Shown here: piece by piece, positions 59,250-64,000 of the stretch
Layout: every line of letters starts with the position of its first letter
Position numbering within the stretch: the first letter of the stretch is position 1
Assembly: GCF_021568775.1 (NCBI RefSeq)
Contig: NZ_JAKGSG010000054.1
Location: forward strand, 1 to 64,000
Direction: 5' to 3'
Length of the DNA: 64,000 nt
Source of the DNA: Antribacter soli
Lineage (GTDB): Bacteria > Actinomycetota > Actinomycetes > Actinomycetales > Cellulomonadaceae
Notes under the pieces: model-generated
What the model was told of the DNA's origin: nothing
Databases searched by the model: none
Seen by the model: the letters and a program-made list of their open reading frames with translations, nothing else
Translations under genes and position numbers: made by a program

Positions 59250-60185
59250 TCATCGGGTCATCTGGACCGCCCCGGGTGATGGGGGAGCGGTGGCGATCTG
59301 GTTTCGCCCCGAGGACTTCGCGCGATACAGGCCGACGTCGGCGAGATGGACGATGGCCTCAGGAGAGTCAGCGGGACCGAGCGCGCACCCGCCGCTGACA
59401 GTGACGGTGATCCTCTGGCCGTCGACGGAGACGGGCTCCGCAGCGGTCGCCGAGCGGATCCGCTCCGCGACCGCGAGTGCTCCGTCGAGATCCGTGTGCG
59501 GCAGGATGACGAGGAACTCCTCACCACCCCAGCGACCGGCGACGTCCCCCGCGCGCAGCTCGCTGTGCAGGTGGCCGGCGAAGGCGTGAAGCACCTGGTC
59601 GCCGGCCGAGTGGCCGTAGGTGTCGTTGATCTGTTTGAAGAGGTCGAGGTCGAGCAGCGCAACGCACAGGGGGTACTGGTGGCGGACGGAGTCGTGGTGC
59701 CGGCGGTTGAGCTCCTCGACGAGGTGCCGACGGTTGTAGAGGCCCGTGAGCGAGTCGGTGCGGCTCAGGCGCTCCAGCTCGGCGTTGCGCTGCTGGAGCT
59801 GATCCTGGAGCATCTTGATGTGGGACGCCGCCCCGACGCGGGCGAGCAGCTCGGCGGCCTCGAAGGGTTTCCTGAGGTAGTCGTGCGCGCCGCCGCGCAG
59901 CCCGGCCACGACATCGTTCATGGTGTTCCGGCCGGTGAGGAACACGACCGGGATGTCCCGGAGCTCGGCATCGCCCTTGAGCGCGGTGAGCACCTGGAAT
60001 CCGTCGAGCCCGGGCATCTCGACGTCGAGCAGCACGACGTCGGGCGGGTCCTCGCGACACTGCCGGAGCGCGTCCAGCCCGTCCACGGCCTCGATGACCC
60101 GGTAGCCCTCGTTCTCCAGCCCGTCTCGGACCACGGCGCGGATCACGAGCGAGTCGTCGGCGATCAGGATCGTCGCGGTGGTCAC
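59250..60185 (-). CDS. REC-GGDEF diguanylate cyclase (WspR-like output)
   Basis: This 311-residue response regulator has a receiver domain (ILIADDSLVIRAVVRDGLEN at residue 5, phospho-acceptor Asp in VVLLDVEMPGLDG near 53, Lys in HDYLRKPFEAAELL near 104). A helical linker of about 25 residues follows, then a GGDEF domain with active site RWGGEEFLVILP near 232. An intact RxxD inhibitory site (RAGD) sits five residues before GGEEF, so product feedback should work. It makes c-di-GMP from GTP. The start is GTG 60185, overlapping the CheW stop by four bases. It is the last gene of the chemosensory operon and the natural target of CheA. Confidence 0.93.
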   Translation of the reverse strand: MTTATILIADDSLVIRAVVRDGLENEGYRVIEAVDGLDALRQCREDPPDVVLLDVEMPGLDGFQVLTALKGDAELRDIPVVFLTGRNTMNDVVAGLRGGAHDYLRKPFEAAELLARVGAASHIKMLQDQLQQRNAELERLSRTDSLTGLYNRRHLVEELNRRHHDSVRHQYPLCVALLDLDLFKQINDTYGHSAGDQVLHAFAGHLHSELRAGDVAGRWGGEEFLVILPHTDLDGALAVAERIRSATAAEPVSVDGQRITVTVSGGCALGPADSPEAIVHLADVGLYRAKSSGRNQIATAPPSPGAVQMTR

Positions 60186-60562
60186 AGTCGTTCTGCCAGT
60201 GCCGTCGGGTCGGCGACGAAGACCAGGTGGCCGTCGGTGTCGAACGTCCCGGCGACGAGGGGTCGGCCCTGGCCCTTCGGTGCCGGCCGGATGTCGGCGC
60301 TTTCGACCTGCCGGATGCCGGTGACGACGTCGACGAGCAGACCGAAGGTCTTGCCGTTCGCCTCGATCACCAGGATGTGCCGGCCGTCGTTCTCGAGCGG
60401 TGAGATCACGGTCAGGGGTGGGTCCCCCGGGATGATGCCGGCGACGTCGGCGGCCGGGTCCGGCAGCGAGACCAGGTCCGCGGTCGTGCGGACCGAGCGA
60501 GCCGCCTGCAGGGGCAGGCAGTAGGCCGCGCCGGCCGCCTGGAAGCAGACCATCGTCGTCAT
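60182..60562 (-). CDS. CheW-like adaptor
   Basis: This 126-residue protein consists of one CheW/SH3-like domain (MVCFQAAGAAYCLPLQAARS near residue 4, then ILVIEANGKTFGLLVDVVTG near 67-86). It links chemoreceptors to the CheA kinase. The start is ATG 60562, with a second ATG three codons on, behind AAGGGGCC. It is slightly shorter than usual (about 150) and lacks an obvious C-terminal strand. It is 11 bases from cheR and overlaps the GGDEF gene by four. Confidence 0.87.
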   Translation of the reverse strand: MTTMVCFQAAGAAYCLPLQAARSVRTTADLVSLPDPAADVAGIIPGDPPLTVISPLENDGRHILVIEANGKTFGLLVDVVTGIRQVESADIRPAPKGQGRPLVAGTFDTDGHLVFVADPTALAERL

Positions 60563-60573
60563 CAGGGGCCCCT

Positions 60574-61830
60574 TCACGCCTTGGAGTCGAGCAGCTTGAG
60601 GAGCTCGGCCGCCGCATAGCCCTCGAGCCCGGCGGGCGTGTGGTCGGGACCGGCGTCGGTCAGGGCGCGGCGTGCGGCCGCGAAGGCGCGCCTCGCCGAG
60701 CCCTCGTCGCCCGCCGCCTCGAGCGCCAGCCCCAGGTTCAGCTGTGCGACCGGGTCGTGCGGCTCGAGGTAGGCCCACTTGCGAAATGCCACGACCGCCG
60801 CGTCGTAGTCGCCCGCGGCGATGGCGTACTGGCCCGCCGTCTCCAGCCGATCGGCGGGTTCAGCGGGCTCGGGTGCGGCCGGCGGTCGTTCGGCCCTCGT
60901 GATCGAGCGGGTGGACCCGCCGGGGGCGACCCGGGACGCCCGCGTCGGGTTCCCCGAACGCGGGCGAGGTGTGGCCGTCGGGGCCGCGTGTCGTCGGGCG
61001 GGCTCGTCCTGGCCGGCGCGCCGCGGTGCGGAGCCCAGGCCGGCGACGCGTTGGCGGTAGATGAAGGTGTCGCCCATGTTGACGGCTCGGAAGCGGTCGG
61101 AGGCCTGCCAGATCGTCTCGGCCGCGCCGATGACGAGCGTCGTGGTCGGCGTGAGGCTCCTGGCGATCCGGTCGAGGAACAGGCGGACCTGCTCGGGGGA
61201 GAGGTAGATGAGCACGTTGCGGCAGAAGACCACCTGGCACGACAGGACCTCGGGCGGGAGCGGGTCCAGGAGGTTGTGGTGCAGCGTGCCGACCCGGGCC
61301 CGGACGGACTTCTTGACCTCCCAGTTGTCCCCGGTGCGCGTGAAGTGGCGCTCGATCCGGTTCGGCGAGAGGCCGGAGACCTCGCGGCCGGAATAGCGTC
61401 CGGCCGCCGTCCGCCGCAGCGCCGCGGTCGAGAGGTCGGTGGCGATCACCGAGCCGTCGATACGGTGCTCCTCCAGCAGCATCGCCAACGTGTAGGCCTC
61501 CTGGCCGTTGGCGCACCCAGCGCTCCAGATCCGCACCGGACGGGGCACGTTCGGCAGCACCTCGCGGACCAGCACCTCGAACTGCTCGGGATGGCGGAAG
61601 AATCCCGTCTCCTGCACCGTGACCCGGTCCATCAGGCCCTGGAGCCACTCGGCGTCCACCATCAGCCTGTCGAGATACGCCGTGGGATCCTGGCCGTGGC
61701 GCGCGGCCTCCTCCCGGACGGCGCGGCGCAGGCGCCCTCGCAAGGTCTTGTCCTGGCGCAGTCCGATGCGCAGGTGGAGCAGGTCGGCCGCCTGGTCGAC
61801 GACGGTCTCGAAGGCGTGGCTGTGCGTCAT
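60574..61830 (-). CDS. CheR-type methyltransferase with TPR tail (WspC-like)
   Basis: This 418-residue protein has an N-terminal helical CheR domain, the catalytic entry TVQETGFFRHPEQFEVLVRE near residue 70, the SAM loop IWSAGCANGQEAYTLAMLLE near 99, IATDLSTAALRRTAAGRYSG near 128 and VVFCRNVLIYL near 193. A Pro/Arg-rich linker (about 270-325) joins a C-terminal TPR unit pair (YAIAAGDYDAAVVAFRKWAY near 340). It methylates receptor glutamates with SAM. A TPR tail is the distinguishing feature of WspC/FrzF-type CheR of alternative-function chemosensory systems. The ATG overlaps the cheB stop (ATGA). Confidence 0.92.
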   Translation of the reverse strand: MTHSHAFETVVDQAADLLHLRIGLRQDKTLRGRLRRAVREEAARHGQDPTAYLDRLMVDAEWLQGLMDRVTVQETGFFRHPEQFEVLVREVLPNVPRPVRIWSAGCANGQEAYTLAMLLEEHRIDGSVIATDLSTAALRRTAAGRYSGREVSGLSPNRIERHFTRTGDNWEVKKSVRARVGTLHHNLLDPLPPEVLSCQVVFCRNVLIYLSPEQVRLFLDRIARSLTPTTTLVIGAAETIWQASDRFRAVNMGDTFIYRQRVAGLGSAPRRAGQDEPARRHAAPTATPRPRSGNPTRASRVAPGGSTRSITRAERPPAAPEPAEPADRLETAGQYAIAAGDYDAAVVAFRKWAYLEPHDPVAQLNLGLALEAAGDEGSARRAFAAARRALTDAGPDHTPAGLEGYAAAELLKLLDSKA

Positions 61831-62873
61831 CCGCGCACCACCTCCCGCACGGCCTGCTGCACGGCGTCGGCCAGCTTGTCGATCCGGAGCAGCTCGGTCA
61901 CCGCGCCGACCCCGACGGCTGCTTTCGGCATCCCGAACACCGTGGACGAGCCTTCGTCCTGGGCGAGGGTCGAGCCACCGCTCCGGTGGATCGCCAGCAG
62001 GCCCAGCGCCCCGTCGTCGCCCATGCCGGTGAGCAGCACGCCGACCCCCGCCCGACCGGCGGTTCGGGCCACCGATCGGAACAGCTCGTCTGCCGACGGC
62101 CGGTGCGTCGTGACCGGCGACTCGACCAGCTCGAGCATGCCACCGGCCGCATAGTGCAGATGACGGCCGCCCGGGGCGAAGTAGACCCGCCCGGGTCGGG
62201 CGATCTGCTGGTGACCGGCAGTCTCGACGGGGAGCGCGGAGACCCGGGACATCCATTCGACGAGACTCGTGGTGAAGTCGGGGTGCAGGTGCTGGACCAC
62301 CAGCACCGGAGCCTGGAGTCCGACCAAGCCCCCGAGCAGGGTCGCCAGGGCGCTGGGGCCTCCGGTCGAGGCGGCGATCGCCACGACTGGTTGCTGCCCG
62401 GAGCGCGGTGCGGCGTAGCGCGGTGGGTCCGGCGCCTTGTTGCCCCGCGGATGGCGGATGACGTGGACGTTGCTGATCTGGCGAACGGCTCGCCGCAGCT
62501 CCGCGCCCTCTGCGGTCGTCCACAGTTGAGGCCGCGGCAGGGCCTCGAGGGCGCCGGCGACGAGGGCAGCGACCGCCGAGGGCGCGCGCCGGTCAAGGAT
62601 GTGGGCTGACAGGATCAGGATCGGCGTGGGCGTTCGCGCCATGATCTGCTCGATGGTTCGCTGGCTCTGCCCGTCCCGGAGGTGCAGGTCGAGGACGACG
62701 ACGTCGGGACGTGACGTCGCGACCAGTTCGATGGCCTCCGCGGCGGTCGAGGAGCAGTCCGTGACGGCGATGTCGCCCTGAGCCTGCAGGATCGACACGA
62801 GCTGGCTCCGCTGCGCGGACGCGTCCTCGACGAGGAGCACGCGAATCCGGCCGCCGTCGGTTCCGCCCCTCAT
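61827..62873 (-). CDS. CheB-type methylesterase with receiver domain (WspF-like)
   Basis: This 348-residue protein has a receiver domain (IRVLLVEDASAQRSQLVSIL near residue 10, phospho-acceptor Asp in VVVLDLHLRDGQ near 60) and the CheB esterase with its catalytic triad: Ser in AIAASTGGPSALATLL near 167, His in VVQHLHPDF near 191 and Asp in LLTGMGDDGALGLLA near 281. It removes methyl groups from receptors and is activated by CheA. Its start overlaps the cheA stop and its stop overlaps the cheR start, both by ATGA. Confidence 0.93.
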   Translation of the reverse strand: MRGGTDGGRIRVLLVEDASAQRSQLVSILQAQGDIAVTDCSSTAAEAIELVATSRPDVVVLDLHLRDGQSQRTIEQIMARTPTPILILSAHILDRRAPSAVAALVAGALEALPRPQLWTTAEGAELRRAVRQISNVHVIRHPRGNKAPDPPRYAAPRSGQQPVVAIAASTGGPSALATLLGGLVGLQAPVLVVQHLHPDFTTSLVEWMSRVSALPVETAGHQQIARPGRVYFAPGGRHLHYAAGGMLELVESPVTTHRPSADELFRSVARTAGRAGVGVLLTGMGDDGALGLLAIHRSGGSTLAQDEGSSTVFGMPKAAVGVGAVTELLRIDKLADAVQQAVREVVRG

Positions 62874-64000
62874 GCCGTCACCCCCAGGAGGCGGTTCACC
62901 GCGGTCACCAGGCTGGTCTCGTCGAACGCGCTCTTGGTGATGTAGCCGTCGGCGCCCGCGTCCATACCCCGCTGCCGGTCGGAATCACTGGCGCGGGAGC
63001 TCACGATGAGCACCGGAGTGTTGGCCAGGCTCGGATGAGCCCGGATCGCCTCGGTCAGCGCGAATCCGTCCATCGTGGGCATCTCGATGTCGGTGACGAC
63101 GAGGTCGCTGCGTTCCTGGGCGAGCTTCGTCAGGGCGTGCTGCCCATCGGTCGCGACCCGTACGTCGAACCCGGCTCGCTCGAGGATGCCGCGCTGCAGC
63201 TCGCGCACGACGAGCGCGTCGTCGACGACGAGCACGCTGCGCCGAGCTGCTCCAGGTCCCACGGCGGGTGCCTTCGGCCCGCTCGTCCGGCCCGTCTGAC
63301 CCGCCCGCTCGATCAGGCCGGGTGGGTCGAGCACGACCAGGATCGAGCCGTCAGGCTCCACGCCGGCGCCTGCGACCAACGGCAGGCGAGGGAGCAGAGG
63401 GCTGAGTGCCTTGATGACCACGTCGCGCTGGCCGACCAGCCGGTCGACGCCGAACGCGTGCCTCCGGGAGGCGCCGGCGAGCACCACGACCGGCCCCTCG
63501 GGCTTCCCGCCCCCGGCGAGTCCGAGCGTCTCGCCCAGCGGTCTCACAGGCACCGGATGTCCGTCCACCCACACCACCGGCCTTCCCTCGGCATGCGTAA
63601 CCGTGGACGGCTCGTGAGCCTGGGAGAGCAGCACTCGATGGAAGGGCAGCGCGAAGCGCTGGCCGGCGGCCTCGACGAGCAGGCAGCGCAGCACGGCCAC
63701 CGTGATCGGCACGATGATCCTGAACTCGGTGCCGACGCCGGGTTCCGAACGAACCTCCACCCGGCCCTGAGCCGCCTCGACACTGGTCCGCACGACGTCG
63801 AGGCCGACTCCGCGTCCGGAGACGTCGGTGACGAACTGCGCTGTCGACAAGCCGGCCCGGAAGCTCAGCCCGAGACGCTCCTCCTGGGTCAGCCCCTCGA
63901 TGTCGATCCCGAGGCGGTTCGCCTCCCGCTCGACGCTCTCCGTGTCGATGCCCCGGCCGTCGTCGCTCACCGCGATGATGACCTCGGCGCCGAGCTGCAT
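62870..64000 (-). CDS. CheA-REC hybrid kinase, C-terminal part (WspE-like), cut by window end
   Basis: The last 376 residues of a chemotaxis-type histidine kinase are present and the front lies beyond 64000. They cover the HATPase (VSDDGRGID near the edge, SGRGVGLDVVRTSVEAAQGR and GVGTEFRIIVPITV), then a CheW-like P5 domain (FALPFHRVLLSQAHEPSTVT, DRLVGQRDVVIKAL). A fused C-terminal receiver follows (RRSVLVVDDALVVRELQRGI, Asp in LVVTDIEMPTMDGF, Lys in DGYITKSAFD). CheA-REC fusions are typical of Wsp, Frz and other non-flagellar systems. The Hpt and dimer domains should be upstream. It leads a tightly overlapped operon cheA-cheB-cheR-cheW-GGDEF. Confidence 0.92.
   Translation of the reverse strand: MQLGAEVIIAVSDDGRGIDTESVEREANRLGIDIEGLTQEERLGLSFRAGLSTAQFVTDVSGRGVGLDVVRTSVEAAQGRVEVRSEPGVGTEFRIIVPITVAVLRCLLVEAAGQRFALPFHRVLLSQAHEPSTVTHAEGRPVVWVDGHPVPVRPLGETLGLAGGGKPEGPVVVLAGASRRHAFGVDRLVGQRDVVIKALSPLLPRLPLVAGAGVEPDGSILVVLDPPGLIERAGQTGRTSGPKAPAVGPGAARRSVLVVDDALVVRELQRGILERAGFDVRVATDGQHALTKLAQERSDLVVTDIEMPTMDGFALTEAIRAHPSLANTPVLIVSSRASDSDRQRGMDAGADGYITKSAFDETSLVTAVNRLLGVTA

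Noticed and set aside
1-64000. CRISPR arrays, rRNA operons, riboswitches
   Set aside because: I saw no regularly spaced direct repeats, no rRNA-like conserved blocks and no recognisable riboswitch core anywhere in the window.

Overview
The window is GC-rich DNA with strong G/C bias at third codon positions, many plant-polysaccharide and sugar genes, Tat/Sec secreted hydrolases, and frequent start codons preceded by a TAnnnT box at 6-7 nt (leaderless mRNAs). This points to an actinomycete, most likely a soil or plant-litter Micrococcales of the Cellulomonas/Promicromonospora kind. The genus is an inference. The first 74 bases are G and C homopolymers and look like a contig-edge artefact.

Layout. 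132-5243: a five-gene operon with a CUT2-type sugar ABC permease and ATPase, a Gfo/Idh/MocA dehydrogenase and two TIM-barrel sugar isomerases/epimerases. 5244-9155: decayed DNA with an internally deleted GH31 glycosidase, the tail of a histidine kinase, a 27-bp direct repeat, a VOC protein and a small secreted protein. 9156-14267: an HTH/NB-ARC/TPR (STAND) regulator, then a Tat-exported sialidase lying between two ~270-bp direct repeats, with scraps of an IS3 transposase, a PIN-domain gene and an AraC regulator. 14268-24639: an Rhs polymorphic-toxin locus made of a DNRLRE/LamG secreted protein, a 2.2-kilo-residue Rhs protein with a compositionally distinct hydrophobic C-terminal tail, and an overlapping two-helix membrane protein that is the likely immunity partner. 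24640-25805: gene scraps and a truncated IS256 transposase.

25806-34904: housekeeping and regulatory genes. These are a Sel1/TPR protein, a YecM-like VOC protein, a MerR/SDR divergent pair with a clear operator, a DoxX protein facing an ECF sigma factor across two ECF41-like promoters, a tandem universal stress protein, an M20 amidohydrolase, and a membrane protein/XRE/quinone-oxidoreductase operon with twin palindromic operators. 34956-42082: a GH5 cellulase, then a GH32-type glycosidase with a CUT1 ABC importer and its LacI regulator.

42365-53373: a phytanoyl-CoA dioxygenase facing AraC, a signal-less M23 lysin, a decayed ester cyclase/cupin/SDR cluster, a 2'-5' RNA ligase-like protein facing an esterase, a saccharopine-dehydrogenase-like protein, a GlxA-type AraC regulator, an ArsR/flavoprotein pair and another AraC regulator. 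53410-58173: a DUF5107-TPR protein with a cellulase-like glycosidase. 58212-59203: a membrane protein and a DHFR/RibD-like reductase. 59250-64000: a minus-strand operon (cheA-REC partial, cheB, cheR-TPR, cheW, REC-GGDEF) with the gene content of a Wsp-like chemosensory pathway that would control cyclic-di-GMP rather than flagella.

No rRNA, convincing tRNA or CRISPR array was seen.
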